Of a stretch of 64,000 nt of DNA, positions 1-8,927 are shown piece after piece. The stretch is from the NCBI GenBank assembly GCA_047601745.1, contig JASGIS010000001.1, forward strand, positions 3,348,001 to 3,412,000. The letters are read 5' to 3'. The DNA comes from JAKPAM01 sp047601745. GTDB taxonomy: Bacteria; Pseudomonadota; Gammaproteobacteria; Burkholderiales; Burkholderiaceae_E. The translations under genes were made by a program, and so were the position numbers. How positions within the stretch are numbered: the first letter of the stretch is position 1; every line of letters begins with the position of its first letter. The notes beneath the pieces were generated by a model that ran no database searches, was not told the origin of the DNA, and saw only the letters and a list, made by a program, of their open reading frames with translations.

Positions 1-1528
1 TGCACGCGGTCAGCGTCGACGAACCGCCGACCGAGGACCAGCTCTTGGCCAGCGTGACGGCCGCGCCGGCATCGACGGTGCCGAATGCGTAGTCGGGGTG
101 GTAGTGCAGGCCGTTGACCGACACCCAGCGCGGATCGGTCGGATCGTTCTGGCGGGCGCTGCGAGCCAGGATCAGCCGCACGTCGCGCCAGCTCAGCTCG
201 GGCCGCTGCTCGAGCATCAGCGCGACGACGCCCGACACCTGCGGCGTGCTGGCCGATGTGCCGGAGAAGCCCTGCGTGTAGTCGTTGCGCACGGTCGTCG
301 ACGTCACGTAGCTGCCGTCGATCGCGTCGGTCCCGTGGCCGCGATCGCTCGACAGGCCGCAGACGAGCACGTTGGCGCCGCGTTCGCCGTACCACGGGCG
401 CTTGCCCTCGTCGTCGACCGCGCACACCGGGATCACGCCGAACTGGTTGACGAAACCGTCGAAGTTGGCGTTGTCCGTGTAGCTGTTGCAGTGGTTCGGG
501 TCGTCGACGGTCGGCTCGATCCCGTAGCCGGCGCCGTCGTTGTAGTAGCAGCCGCCGTTGCCGGCCGCGAACAGGTAGACCGCTCCGCGTCCGCCTCGTC
601 CTTCGCGCAGGCCGCGGGCGATCGCCGACTGGTATACGGCGGGCGATGGTTGCAGCACGCCGTTGTCCGGCAGACCCCAGCTATTGTTGTAGATCGAGAT
701 CGACGACAGCTCGCGCGTCAGCGCGTCGGCGATGTCGGCGTCGAAGCGCGTCTGCACCGGATCGTAGGCGACCAGCGTCGCCCGCGGCGCCACGCCGCGC
801 ACGCCGAGGCCGTTCTGGTCGCGCGCCGCCGCGATGCCGGCGACCGAGGTGCCGTGCTCGGTGCCGGCCGCGCACGGCAGCGGAAAGTTCTCGAACGGTG
901 CATCGAGCTGATAGCTGTGGCTCAGCGACAGGTCGACGTTCGGCGACAGGTCCTGGTGCGTGACTTCGACGGCGTCGTCGACGATCGCGATGCGCACGCC
1001 CGCGCCTTTGCCCGGCGCCGCCTGCCAGCCGGCCAGCGCGCGCAGGTCTTCGCCCGATCGGCCGCCCGACTGCCCGGTATTGCTCAGGTACCACTGCTCG
1101 ACGAATCGCGGATCCGCGCCGCTGCCTTGCGCGGCCGGAGACGCCATCAGGTACGTGTAGTTGCAGTGCGCGGCGTTCAAGCGCGTGCCGACCGGGGGCA
1201 GGGCCACCGTCGGCGTCGCCGGACGCTGGTCGGGCGTGGTGCCGCCGCTGGCCGTGTCCGAACCGCTGCCCGCGCCGCCGCCCGTCGTGCCGCCGTTCGC
1301 GCCGCCGCCCGTGGTGCCGCCGCCCGTCGAGCCTGCGGTACCGCCGCCGTTGCCGTCGTTCGGCGTCGATCCGTTGCCGGTGTCGGCACTGCCACTCTGG
1401 CCGCCGCCGCCATCCCCCCCGCCGCCTCCGCCGCCGCAGGCGGCGAGCACGGCCAGTGACACGCAGGCCAGGCCCCGTGCCGTCGATTGCGCAACGAGGC
1501 GCCATGAGGCCAATGTCTTCGTCTTCAC
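1..1528 (-). CDS. Secreted subtilase-like (S8, kexin-type) serine protease lipoprotein, C-terminus beyond window
   Basis: The protein starts at a GTG directly preceded by an in-frame stop and runs off the left edge after about 509 residues. The N-terminus is a short basic stretch, a hydrophobic segment and a lipobox ending in LAAC, so it is probably a lipoprotein. A long Gly/Ser/Thr-rich linker follows. The catalytic domain has all three subtilase blocks: Asp184 in IVDDAVEVTHQDL, His225 in TEHGTSVAGIAA and Ser425 in SGTSASTPQVSG, plus the oxyanion Asn in AAGNGG. The DDxxEVTH form of the Asp block and the NNSWG motif resemble the kexin/furin-like branch of S8, which often carries a P domain that would lie outside this window. 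Role inferred: extracytoplasmic proteolysis. The substrate is unknown. Confidence 0.88.
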   Translation of the reverse strand, partial: MKTKTLASWRLVAQSTARGLACVSLAVLAACGGGGGGGDGGGGQSGSADTGNGSTPNDGNGGGTAGSTGGGTTGGGANGGTTGGGAGSGSDTASGGTTPDQRPATPTVALPPVGTRLNAAHCNYTYLMASPAAQGSGADPRFVEQWYLSNTGQSGGRSGEDLRALAGWQAAPGKGAGVRIAIVDDAVEVTHQDLSPNVDLSLSHSYQLDAPFENFPLPCAAGTEHGTSVAGIAAARDQNGLGVRGVAPRATLVAYDPVQTRFDADIADALTRELSSISIYNNSWGLPDNGVLQPSPAVYQSAIARGLREGRGGRGAVYLFAAGNGGCYYNDGAGYGIEPTVDDPNHCNSYTDNANFDGFVNQFGVIPVCAVDDEGKRPWYGERGANVLVCGLSSDRGHGTDAIDGSYVTSTTVRNDYTQGFSGTSASTPQVSGVVALMLEQRPELSWRDVRLILARSARQNDPTDPRWVSVNGLHYHPDYAFGTVDAGAAVTLAKSWSSVGGSSTLTAC

Positions 1529-1831
1529 CTATCCATATCCATCCGATCAATGACGTCGGCGCTAGTCTACGGGCGAAATCGGCCGATCAGCCAGCCGCGC
1601 GGCAATGGATCCTCGTCAATACGGGAATTTCGCACGCGATTGGCACGCATGTTGCGATGCGAACGTCGTCGTCGTGGTTGCGCGGCGAGTCCGTGCGAGC
1701 TTCCCGACTGACCGGTCACGAGCCGATCGTCATCGAGATCGGTCGCACGAACTTGGATTTCCGCACACGGATCACGTAATGTCGCGAAGTTTGCGCATCA
1801 TCCCCACGTACGCCGTCAGTTCCCGCCAATC
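1529..1831. other. Divergent intergenic region between the protease and pyc
   Basis: About 300 bases separate two divergently transcribed genes and must hold both promoters. The only structure I see is a short inverted repeat, CCGATC at 1723-1728 and GATCGG at 1737-1742, that could be an operator. No small gene, RNA or terminator is supported. Confidence 0.4.
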
Positions 1832-4800
1832 ATGCAAAAGAAAATCCATACGCTGCTGGTCGCCAATCGTTCCGAAATCGCGATCCGCGTGATGCGGGCC
1901 GCGGCGGAGATGGGCATCCGCACCGTTTCGATCTATTCGCTCGAAGACCGCTTCGCGTTGCACCGCTTCAAGGCCGACGAAAGCTACCGGGTCGGCGAGG
2001 GCAAGAAGCCGCTGCAGGCCTACCTCGACATCCCGGACATCCTGCGCATCGCCCGCCAGGCGAAGGTCGACGCGATCCACCCGGGCTACGGTTTCCTGTC
2101 CGAGAACCCGGATTTCGCGCGTGCCTGCGAAGAGGCCGGCATCCTGTTCATCGGCCCGCGTCCCGAGGTGATGACGACGCTGGGCAACAAGGTCGCCGCG
2201 CGCAACGCCGCGGTCGCGGCCGGCGTGCCGGTGATGCCGGCGACCGGTCCGCTGCCGCGCGACATCGACCAGATCAAGACGATGGCCGCCGAGGTCGGCT
2301 ATCCGCTGATGCTCAAGGCGAGCTGGGGCGGCGGCGGGCGCGGCATGCGCGTGATCGAGACCGAGGCCGACCTGCAGACGCAGGTCGAGGTCGCGCGCCG
2401 CGAGGCGGCCGCGGCCTTCGGCAACGACGAGGTGTACCTCGAGAAGCTCGTGCGCAACGCGCGCCACGTCGAGGTGCAGATCATCGGCGACCAGCACGGC
2501 AACGTCGTGCACCTGTTCGAGCGCGACTGCTCGGTGCAGCGTCGCAACCAGAAGGTCGTCGAGCGCGCGCCGGCGCCTTATCTCGACGACGCCCGGCGCG
2601 GTGAACTGTGCGAGGCCGCGCTGCGGCTCGCGCGCGCGGTCGACTACACGCACGCCGGCACCGTCGAGTTCCTGATGGACGCCGACACCGGCCGCTTCTA
2701 TTTCATCGAGGTCAATCCGCGGATCCAGGTCGAGCACACGGTGACCGAGCAGGTGACCGGCATCGACATCGTCAAGTCGCAGATCCGCATCTGCGAAGGC
2801 GCGCGGATCGGCGCGCCCGACTGCCCGGTGCCCGAGCAGAAGGACATCCGCTTGAACGGCCACGCGCTGCAGTGCCGGATCACGACCGAGAACCCCGAGA
2901 AGAACTTCACGCCCGATTACGGCCGGATCACCGCGTACCGCAGCGCGGCCGGCTTCGGCCTGCGGCTGGACGGCGGGACCGCGTACAGCGGCGCCGTCAT
3001 TACCCCTTATTACGATTCGCTGCTGGTCAAGGTGACCGCGTGGGCGCCGACCGCGCGCGAGGCGATCCGGCGGATGGACCGGGGGCTGCGCGAGTTCCGC
3101 ATCCGCGGCGTGGCGACCAACCTGCAGTTCGTCGAGAACGTCATCAACCACCCGAGCTTCATCGCCGGCACCGTCATCACGCGTTTCATCGACACGACGC
3201 CCGAGCTGTTCCGCTTTCCGAAGCGGCGCGACCGCGCGAGCCGGCTGCTGCGCTTCGTCGGCGACGTGACCGTCAACGGCAACCCCGACGTCAAGGGTCG
3301 CCGGCTTCCCGACCTGTCGCACGTGCAGATCCTCAAGCCCCGGATCGACATCGAGACGCCGCCGCCGCCCGGCACGCGCGACAGGCTCGAGAAGCTGGGC
3401 CCGGCCGGGTTCGCGCAGTGGATGCTCGACCAGAAGCGCGTGCTGGTCACCGACACGACGATGCGCGACGCGCACCAGTCGCTGTTCGCCACCAGGATGC
3501 GCACGTACGACATGCGCGCGATCGCGCCGGCCTACGCGCGGATCGGCGCCGAGCTGTTCTCGCTCGAATGCTGGGGCGGCGCGACCTTCGACGTCGCGAT
3601 GCGCTTCCTGAAGGAGGATCCGTGGCAGCGGCTCGCGCAGCTTCGCGAGCAGATCCCCAACGTGCTGTTCCAGATGCTGCTGCGCGGATCGAACGCGGTC
3701 GGCTATACCAACTACTCGGACAACGTCGTGCGCTACTTCGTGCAGCGAGCGGCCGCGCGCGGCATCGACCTGTTCCGCGTGTTCGATTCGCTGAACTGGG
3801 TGCGCAACATGCGCGTGGCGATCGATGCGGTGCTCGAATCCGGCGCGCTGTGCGAAGGCGCGATCTGCTACACGGCCGACCTGTTCGACGGCAAGCGCAA
3901 GTACGGGCTCGACTATTACCTGAAGCTCGCGCGCGAGCTGCAGGCGGCCGGCGTGCACGTGCTCGGCATCAAGGACATGGCGGGCGTCGCGCGGCCGCGC
4001 GCGATCGGCGAACTGGTGCGCGTGCTCAAGGCCGAGACCGGCCTGCCCGTGCACTTCCACACGCACGACACCAGCGGCATCGCCGCCGCATCGGTGCTGG
4101 CGGCCGTCGACGCGGGCGTCGACGCCATCGACGGCGCGCTCGACGCGATGAGCGGCTTGACGTCGCAGCCGAACCTCGGCGCGATCGTCGCCGCGCTCGA
4201 AGGCAGCGAGCGCGATCCGGGCCTGGACCGCGAAGGGCTGCGGCAGTTGTCCGACTACTGGGAGGGCGTGCGCAAGTTCTACCAGCCGTTCGAGGCCGAC
4301 ATACGCGCCGGCACCGCCGACGTCTACCAGCACGAGATGCCGGGCGGCCAGTACACGAACCTGCGCGAGCAGGCGCGGGCGATGGGCCTCGAACATCGCT
4401 GGGCCGAGGTGTCGCGGATGTACGCCGACGTCAACCGGCTGTTCGGCGACATCGTCAAGGTCACGCCGACGTCGAAGGTCGTCGGCGACATGGCGATCTT
4501 CATGGTGGCCAACGGCCTGGGCACGCAGGACATCCTCGACCCGTCGCGCGACATCGCGTTCCCGGATTCGGTGATCGCGCTGTTCAAGGGCGAGCTGGGT
4601 TTTCCGCCGGACGGCTTCCCGGCCGACGTGTCGCGGCGGATCCTCAAGTGCGGCACGCCGTCGCAGGTGCTGCCCGAGCCGCCGGCGCCGTACCGACCCG
4701 GCGACAGCCTGGCGCCGGTGGACCTGGCCGCGGCGCGCGAGGAGGCCGAGAAGGCGGTCGGCCGCCACATCGACGACGACGAGCTGGCTTCGTACCTGAT

Positions 4801-5299
4801 GTATCCGAAGGTGTTCCGCGACTATGCGGCGCACCACCGCCAGTACGGGGACGTCAGCGTACTGCCGACGCGCACGTTCTTCTACGGCCTGGCCGATCGC
4901 GAGGAGATCGCGTTCAGCATCGATCCGGGCAAGACGCTGATCCTTTCACTGCAGGGCAGCACGCCGGTCGACGACGACACGGCCGTGCAGTTGTTCTTCG
5001 AGCTGAACGGCCAGGCGCGGGCGATGCCGGTCGCCAAGGCCGGCGCCAAGGTCGCCGCGCGGCGCGTGCAGGCCGACGCCGAGAATCCCGACCACGTGCC
5101 GGCGCCGATGCCCGGCATGGTCGTGACCGTCGGCGTCAAGCCCGGCCAGTCGGTCAAGGCCGGCGATCCGCTGGTGTCGATCGAGGCGATGAAGATGGAG
5201 TCGCAGATCCGCGTCGAACGCGACGCGACGATCAAGGCCGTGCACGTGAAACCCGGCGATACGATCGCCGCGCACGACCTGTTGATCGAGCTGGGGTAA
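1832..5299 (+). CDS. pyc: Pyruvate carboxylase, single-chain type
   Basis: This biotin enzyme converts pyruvate, bicarbonate and ATP to oxaloacetate, replenishing the TCA cycle in the cytoplasm. At 1155 residues it has the usual full length. An N-terminal biotin carboxylase domain fills about residues 1-450, with the ATP-grasp glycine loop GGGGRG at 167-172. The carboxyltransferase domain begins with the metal-site segment TDTTMRDAHQS near residue 545 and includes HFHTHDTSG. The C-terminal biotinyl domain carries AMKME with the biotin lysine at 1121. No Shine-Dalgarno sequence is obvious before the ATG. The gene stands alone and converges on the next gene, with 12 bases between their stops. 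All key motifs look intact. Confidence 0.97.
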   Translation: MQKKIHTLLVANRSEIAIRVMRAAAEMGIRTVSIYSLEDRFALHRFKADESYRVGEGKKPLQAYLDIPDILRIARQAKVDAIHPGYGFLSENPDFARACEEAGILFIGPRPEVMTTLGNKVAARNAAVAAGVPVMPATGPLPRDIDQIKTMAAEVGYPLMLKASWGGGGRGMRVIETEADLQTQVEVARREAAAAFGNDEVYLEKLVRNARHVEVQIIGDQHGNVVHLFERDCSVQRRNQKVVERAPAPYLDDARRGELCEAALRLARAVDYTHAGTVEFLMDADTGRFYFIEVNPRIQVEHTVTEQVTGIDIVKSQIRICEGARIGAPDCPVPEQKDIRLNGHALQCRITTENPEKNFTPDYGRITAYRSAAGFGLRLDGGTAYSGAVITPYYDSLLVKVTAWAPTAREAIRRMDRGLREFRIRGVATNLQFVENVINHPSFIAGTVITRFIDTTPELFRFPKRRDRASRLLRFVGDVTVNGNPDVKGRRLPDLSHVQILKPRIDIETPPPPGTRDRLEKLGPAGFAQWMLDQKRVLVTDTTMRDAHQSLFATRMRTYDMRAIAPAYARIGAELFSLECWGGATFDVAMRFLKEDPWQRLAQLREQIPNVLFQMLLRGSNAVGYTNYSDNVVRYFVQRAAARGIDLFRVFDSLNWVRNMRVAIDAVLESGALCEGAICYTADLFDGKRKYGLDYYLKLARELQAAGVHVLGIKDMAGVARPRAIGELVRVLKAETGLPVHFHTHDTSGIAAASVLAAVDAGVDAIDGALDAMSGLTSQPNLGAIVAALEGSERDPGLDREGLRQLSDYWEGVRKFYQPFEADIRAGTADVYQHEMPGGQYTNLREQARAMGLEHRWAEVSRMYADVNRLFGDIVKVTPTSKVVGDMAIFMVANGLGTQDILDPSRDIAFPDSVIALFKGELGFPPDGFPADVSRRILKCGTPSQVLPEPPAPYRPGDSLAPVDLAAAREEAEKAVGRHIDDDELASYLMYPKVFRDYAAHHRQYGDVSVLPTRTFFYGLADREEIAFSIDPGKTLILSLQGSTPVDDDTAVQLFFELNGQARAMPVAKAGAKVAARRVQADAENPDHVPAPMPGMVVTVGVKPGQSVKAGDPLVSIEAMKMESQIRVERDATIKAVHVKPGDTIAAHDLLIELG

Positions 5300-5311
5300 G
5301 CGTCCTTACCC

Positions 5312-6187
5312 TTACTTGAACTGCACCGATACGCTCGGGTTGCCCGGCAGCCCGTCGTAGACGGCCCAGACCGTCGTGCCGGCCTTCGGCTGCAGCAGCT
5401 TGGTGAACGAGCCCAGCGACAGCAGATCGCCTTCCTTCAGCGTGATGCCGTTCTTCTTCAGGTCGCCGGCCAGCCAGATCGCGGCGTTGATCGGCTGGTT
5501 CAGGATCGCGCTGCCTTTGCCGCTATCCAGATCGCGCCCATCGTTGCCGACCAGCCGCACCGTCATGTCGCGCAGCGAATCGAGGAACGCCTGCGTCGGC
5601 TGCACCGGAATCGGCTGGCCGAGCACGCCGTAGCGGGCGCCGACGTTGATCAGTTGCAGCGCCGGGCCGGTCAGCTTCGACGGGTCCTCGTACTGCAGGT
5701 CCGGCAGTTCGATGAACGGATAGATGACGCTGATCTGCGACAGCGCCTCGAGCGGGGTCTTCGCGTCCTGGATCTTCGAGCTCTTGACGACGGCGACCAG
5801 GTCGGCCTCGAACACCGGCCGCGCGCCGAACTGCGCGGGCACCGACGCCCCGTTGCGCAGGATCATCTTCTGGTTCAGCGTGCCCCACATCGGCGCCGGA
5901 TAGTTGAAACGCTTCTGGACCGCTTCGTTGGTCAGGCCGGCCTTGTAGCCGATGACCGGCCCGTAGCTGTCCGTCAGCGTCCGCGCGAACTTGTCGCGGC
6001 CGCACTGCGCGCCGGCGATCGTCAGGTCGGCCGGCGGCGTCGGTTGCTGTTGCAGCGCGACGTAGCGGGCGCTCATCGCCTTGATCGCCGCGTCGGACGG
6101 GCAGGTCGGCGCGTCGGGTTTCATGCCGGCGCAGCCGGCCAGCAGCGCTAGCGCGCCGGCGGTGGCGGCGAGACGGATCGTTTGCAT
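5312..6187 (-). CDS. Putative lipoprotein of the 2-keto-4-pentenoate hydratase (MhpD/FAH) family
   Basis: The 291-residue protein begins with a lipoprotein signal peptide (lipobox LLAGC, Cys19) and continues as a hydratase-fold domain. The metal-ligand region FEADLVAVV and the later PFIELPDL resemble the acidic ligand positions of MhpD-type hydratases, with Asp where the family often has a second Glu. Family members normally act in the cytoplasm on products of aromatic meta-cleavage, so a secreted, lipid-anchored version is unusual. There are no aromatic ring-cleavage genes nearby, and the substrate cannot be predicted. The fold assignment is good; enzyme activity is inferred only. Confidence 0.8.
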   Translation of the reverse strand: MQTIRLAATAGALALLAGCAGMKPDAPTCPSDAAIKAMSARYVALQQQPTPPADLTIAGAQCGRDKFARTLTDSYGPVIGYKAGLTNEAVQKRFNYPAPMWGTLNQKMILRNGASVPAQFGARPVFEADLVAVVKSSKIQDAKTPLEALSQISVIYPFIELPDLQYEDPSKLTGPALQLINVGARYGVLGQPIPVQPTQAFLDSLRDMTVRLVGNDGRDLDSGKGSAILNQPINAAIWLAGDLKKNGITLKEGDLLSLGSFTKLLQPKAGTTVWAVYDGLPGNPSVSVQFK

Positions 6188-6324
6188 CGTCGTGTCTCCT
6201 GGACGAGAAGGGTCATGGTCATCGATCGGCCCCGTGCCGCGCCGCGCGCGGGGGGCAGACAGGGGCGATCATACCGTGGTGCTTCGCGGCATTACCCTTT
6301 CATCGTCCAGGGGTTCCCCCGGCC

Positions 6325-7560
6325 TCATCGTCCAGCCGCGACCAGCTCGGCGAACGTCACCTCCTTGTCGACCCGCACGTCGGACGGCAGGCCGAGCACG
6401 CGCTCGGCCAGGATGTTCTTCAGGATCTCGTCGGTGCCGCCGGCCACGCGCATGGCCGGCGCGTACATCATCGCCTGCTGGAACCAGGCCTGCATCGGCG
6501 CGAGTTCCGGGTCCATGACGATGCCGGCCTGGCCGATCAGGTCCATGCCGTACAACGCGATGTCCTGCAGCTTGACGGCGCTGACGACCTTGCCGATCGA
6601 GGCTTCGGGGCCGGGCGCCTGCCCGCGCGACAGCGCCGTCATCGTCCGGAATTTCGTGTACTTGAGCCCCTGCGCCTTGACGTACCAGTCGGCCAGCCGC
6701 TCGCGCACGGCCGCGTTGCGGATCGCCGGTTCGCCGTCGAGCTCGAGCCGGTCGGCCAGCCGGTACAGGTCCTCGGCATCGGGCCCCGGCGCGTCGCCGA
6801 CCGCCAGCCGCTCGTTCATCAGCGTGGTCAGCGACACCTTCCAGCCGCCGCCGACCGGACCGAGCCGCTGCGCGTCGGGGATCCGCACGTCGGTGAAGAA
6901 CACCTCGTTGAAGTTCGACGTGCCGGCGATCTGCTTGATGCGCCGCACCTCGATGCCCGGCGAGCGCATGTCGAGGAAGAAGAACGTCAGCCCCGCGTGT
7001 TTGGGCACGTTCGGGTCGGTGCGCGTGACCAGGATGCCGAAGTCGCAGAAATGCGCGCCCGAGGTCCAGATCTTTTGGCCGTTGATGACCCAGTCGTCGC
7101 CGTCGCGGACCGCGCGCGTCTTCAGCCCGGCCAGGTCCGAGCCCGCCGACGGTTCGGAGAACAACTGGCACCAGATCTCGTCGCCGCGCAGCGCCGGCGT
7201 CACGTGCCGTTCGAGCTGGGCCGGCGTCGCGTACGTCATCATCGTCGGGATGCACATGCCCAGCCCGATCTCATAGACGCCGCGCGGCACCAGGTAGCGT
7301 GCTTCCTCCTGGTTGTAGATCACCTGCTGGATCGGCGTGCCGCCGCGGCCGCCCCAGCGCGGGTCCCAGGTGATGCCGGCGAAACCGGCCTCGTACTTGC
7401 GCCGCTGCCAGTCCTTGGCGCTGCGCAGGCCTTCGGGGCCTTCGATGTAGCGCACGCGCTGCGCCGGATCGCCGGGCTTGCGCAGCGTCGCGTTGGCGTC
7501 GAGGAACGCGCGGACCTCGGCGCGGAACGCCGCCTCGTCGGGGGTGTCGTTGAAATCCAT
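6325..7560 (-). CDS. Acyl-CoA dehydrogenase (catalytically complete-looking member of a pair)
   Basis: This 411-residue FAD enzyme introduces a trans-2,3 double bond into an acyl-CoA and passes electrons to electron-transfer flavoprotein. The middle beta domain has the flavin/substrate segment FSEPSAGSDLAG and the WTSGAHF motif. The C-terminal helical domain ends with GGTDEILKNILAERVLGL. It lies downstream of a second acyl-CoA dehydrogenase in the same direction, with 79 bases between them that contain a palindromic repeat. Adjacent FadE-type pairs of this kind form mixed alpha2beta2 enzymes in steroid side-chain degradation. A similar pairing here is inference. The true substrate may be a branched or cyclic acyl-CoA. 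Confidence 0.93.
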   Translation of the reverse strand: MDFNDTPDEAAFRAEVRAFLDANATLRKPGDPAQRVRYIEGPEGLRSAKDWQRRKYEAGFAGITWDPRWGGRGGTPIQQVIYNQEEARYLVPRGVYEIGLGMCIPTMMTYATPAQLERHVTPALRGDEIWCQLFSEPSAGSDLAGLKTRAVRDGDDWVINGQKIWTSGAHFCDFGILVTRTDPNVPKHAGLTFFFLDMRSPGIEVRRIKQIAGTSNFNEVFFTDVRIPDAQRLGPVGGGWKVSLTTLMNERLAVGDAPGPDAEDLYRLADRLELDGEPAIRNAAVRERLADWYVKAQGLKYTKFRTMTALSRGQAPGPEASIGKVVSAVKLQDIALYGMDLIGQAGIVMDPELAPMQAWFQQAMMYAPAMRVAGGTDEILKNILAERVLGLPSDVRVDKEVTFAELVAAGR

Positions 7561-7592
7561 GTCGTCTCCGTTCGATGTGGGTCGTGCGCCGC

Positions 7593-7642
7593 TCAGAATC
7601 TGTGAACGAATCGGCCGTGGCTGGCTCGTTCACAGATTCTCA
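7593..7642 (-). repeat. Palindromic element, copy 1, starting at the upstream gene's stop codon
   Basis: A 15-base perfect inverted repeat (AGAATCTGTGAACGA at 7595-7609 pairing with 7626-7640) lies right after the second acyl-CoA dehydrogenase. Read on the minus strand, the element begins with the TGA stop itself and ends in CTGA. It has no following run of T, so it is not a classical intrinsic terminator. A longer relative occurs at 22693-22755 with the same position relative to a stop codon. Confidence 0.85.
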
Positions 7643-8767
7643 GGCGGCCTGCCGCTGCAACTGTTCGCCCCAGCGGGCCACCAACTGGTCCTTCCACCAC
7701 GCGTTGCCGCCGATCGCCAGGCCCAGCAGCTTGGCGCGGCGATGGAACAGATGCGCGTCGACCTCCCAGGTGATGCCCATGCCGCCGTGGGTCTGGATGT
7801 TCTCCTTGCTGGCCAGTTGCGCGGCGTCGGTCGCGCCGACGCGGGCGCTGGCGGCGGCCAGCGACAGCTCGGGCGCGTCGGCCTGCAGCGCCCAGGCGCC
7901 GTAGTACGCGTTGGAGCGCGCCAGCTCGAGCGCGATGTAGACGTCGGCCAGCTTGTGCTTGATCGCCTGGAACGAGCCGATCGGCCGGCCGAACGCGTGC
8001 CGCTCCTTCGCGTACGCGGTGGCCATCTGCAGGCAGCGCTGCGCGATGCCGATCTGCTCGAACGCGATCAGCACCGCCGCGCGATCGAGCACGCGGCTGA
8101 TCGCCGCCCAGCCCGGCGCCGCACCGTCGCCCAGCGGCACGGCCGGCACGTCGGCGAAATCCAGCCGCGAGTGTTCGCGCGTCGGATCGATCGTCTCCAG
8201 CGACCGGCGCGACACGCCGGCCTGCGTCAGATCGACGATGGCCAGCGTCGCCGTGCCGCCGTCGTCGCGCGCGGCGACGATCGCCAGGTCGGCGATGCCG
8301 CCGTCGGCGACCGGCCATTTGCTGCCGCTCAGGCGTCCGCCGCGCAGCGAGGCCCTGATCGCCCGGTCACCGGGCTGGCCCGGACCTTCGGCCAGCGCGA
8401 AGCAGCCGATGCGCTCGCCGGCGGCCAGCGCCGGCAGCCACTGCGCGCGCTGCGCATCGGTCCCCCAGGCCAGCAGTGCCTCGGTGGCCAGCGAGACCGA
8501 CGAGGTGAACGGCACCGGCGCGATCGCGCGGCCGACTTCTTCGGCGATCACGCACAGGCCCTCGTGGCCGAGGCCCACGCCGCCGAACTGCTCGGGCACC
8601 GCGGCGCCGAGCCAGCCCAGGCTCGCCATTTCCTGCCATAACGCGCGGTCCCAGGGCCGACGGCCCTCGAGCACGTCGCGAACCGCCCGGATCGACGAGC
8701 GCTCGGCCAGCATCCGCCGCGCCTGGTCGCGCAGCATGTCCAGTTCCTGCGAAAACTCGAAGTTCAT
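7640..8767 (-). CDS. Acyl-CoA dehydrogenase family protein (partner subunit with altered flavin motif)
   Basis: The 375-residue protein shows the three-part acyl-CoA dehydrogenase layout and ends with a HGGMGITWEVDAHLFHRRAK segment typical of FadE-like proteins. The usual TEPxAGSD flavin segment of the middle domain is degenerate here (AEGPGQPGDRAI). That is often seen in the non-catalytic subunit of heteromeric acyl-CoA dehydrogenases. An SD-like AGGAG precedes the ATG. It is first in its operon and is transcribed divergently from the acyl-CoA synthetase. A strong promoter and a palindromic operator lie upstream. Pairing with the next dehydrogenase is inferred from adjacency and the motif loss. 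Confidence 0.9.
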   Translation of the reverse strand: MNFEFSQELDMLRDQARRMLAERSSIRAVRDVLEGRRPWDRALWQEMASLGWLGAAVPEQFGGVGLGHEGLCVIAEEVGRAIAPVPFTSSVSLATEALLAWGTDAQRAQWLPALAAGERIGCFALAEGPGQPGDRAIRASLRGGRLSGSKWPVADGGIADLAIVAARDDGGTATLAIVDLTQAGVSRRSLETIDPTREHSRLDFADVPAVPLGDGAAPGWAAISRVLDRAAVLIAFEQIGIAQRCLQMATAYAKERHAFGRPIGSFQAIKHKLADVYIALELARSNAYYGAWALQADAPELSLAAASARVGATDAAQLASKENIQTHGGMGITWEVDAHLFHRRAKLLGLAIGGNAWWKDQLVARWGEQLQRQAA

Positions 8768-8797
8768 CGCCGCGTGTCTCCTGTCGTATCATCGTTG

Positions 8798-8819
8798 TTG
8801 GTTTTAATCATAAAACCAA
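8798..8819. promoter_or_regulatory. Predicted MarR operator in the divergent acyl-CoA promoter region
   Basis: Perfect 9-base arms TTGGTTTTA and TAAAACCAA are separated by ATCA. The site is strikingly AT-rich against a very GC-rich background. It sits between two divergent acyl-CoA operons, and a MarR gene ends the rightward one. It overlaps the predicted -10 box of the leftward promoter, which fits repression. Confidence 0.75.
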
Positions 8820-8835
8820 TTGATCCGGCCTCCAA
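8807..8835 (-). promoter_or_regulatory. Predicted sigma-70 promoter of the acyl-CoA dehydrogenase operon
   Basis: On the minus strand, a -35 box TTGGAG (8830-8835) and a -10 box TATGAT (8807-8812) are spaced by 17 bases. The -10 box lies within the palindromic operator. The first gene starts 40 bases downstream. Confidence 0.6.
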
Positions 8836-8927
8836 CGGAATTCGGCCGCCGACGGCGCGAAGGCCCGCGCGGCGAGCCGGATCGGGGCGTCGCGCCCGTT
8901 CGCGCGGCCCCGCCGTACGGAGACACG

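Noticed and set aside
1772..4837. A very long open frame on the strand opposite pyruvate carboxylase
   Set aside because: It is the codon-position shadow of a GC-rich gene: His, Arg and Val rich, no fold or motif, and the opposite frame is a perfect pyruvate carboxylase.
7593..7642. Intrinsic terminator
   Set aside because: The stem is good but there is no run of T on either side, and the same element recurs with a different spacer. A repeat element is the better description.
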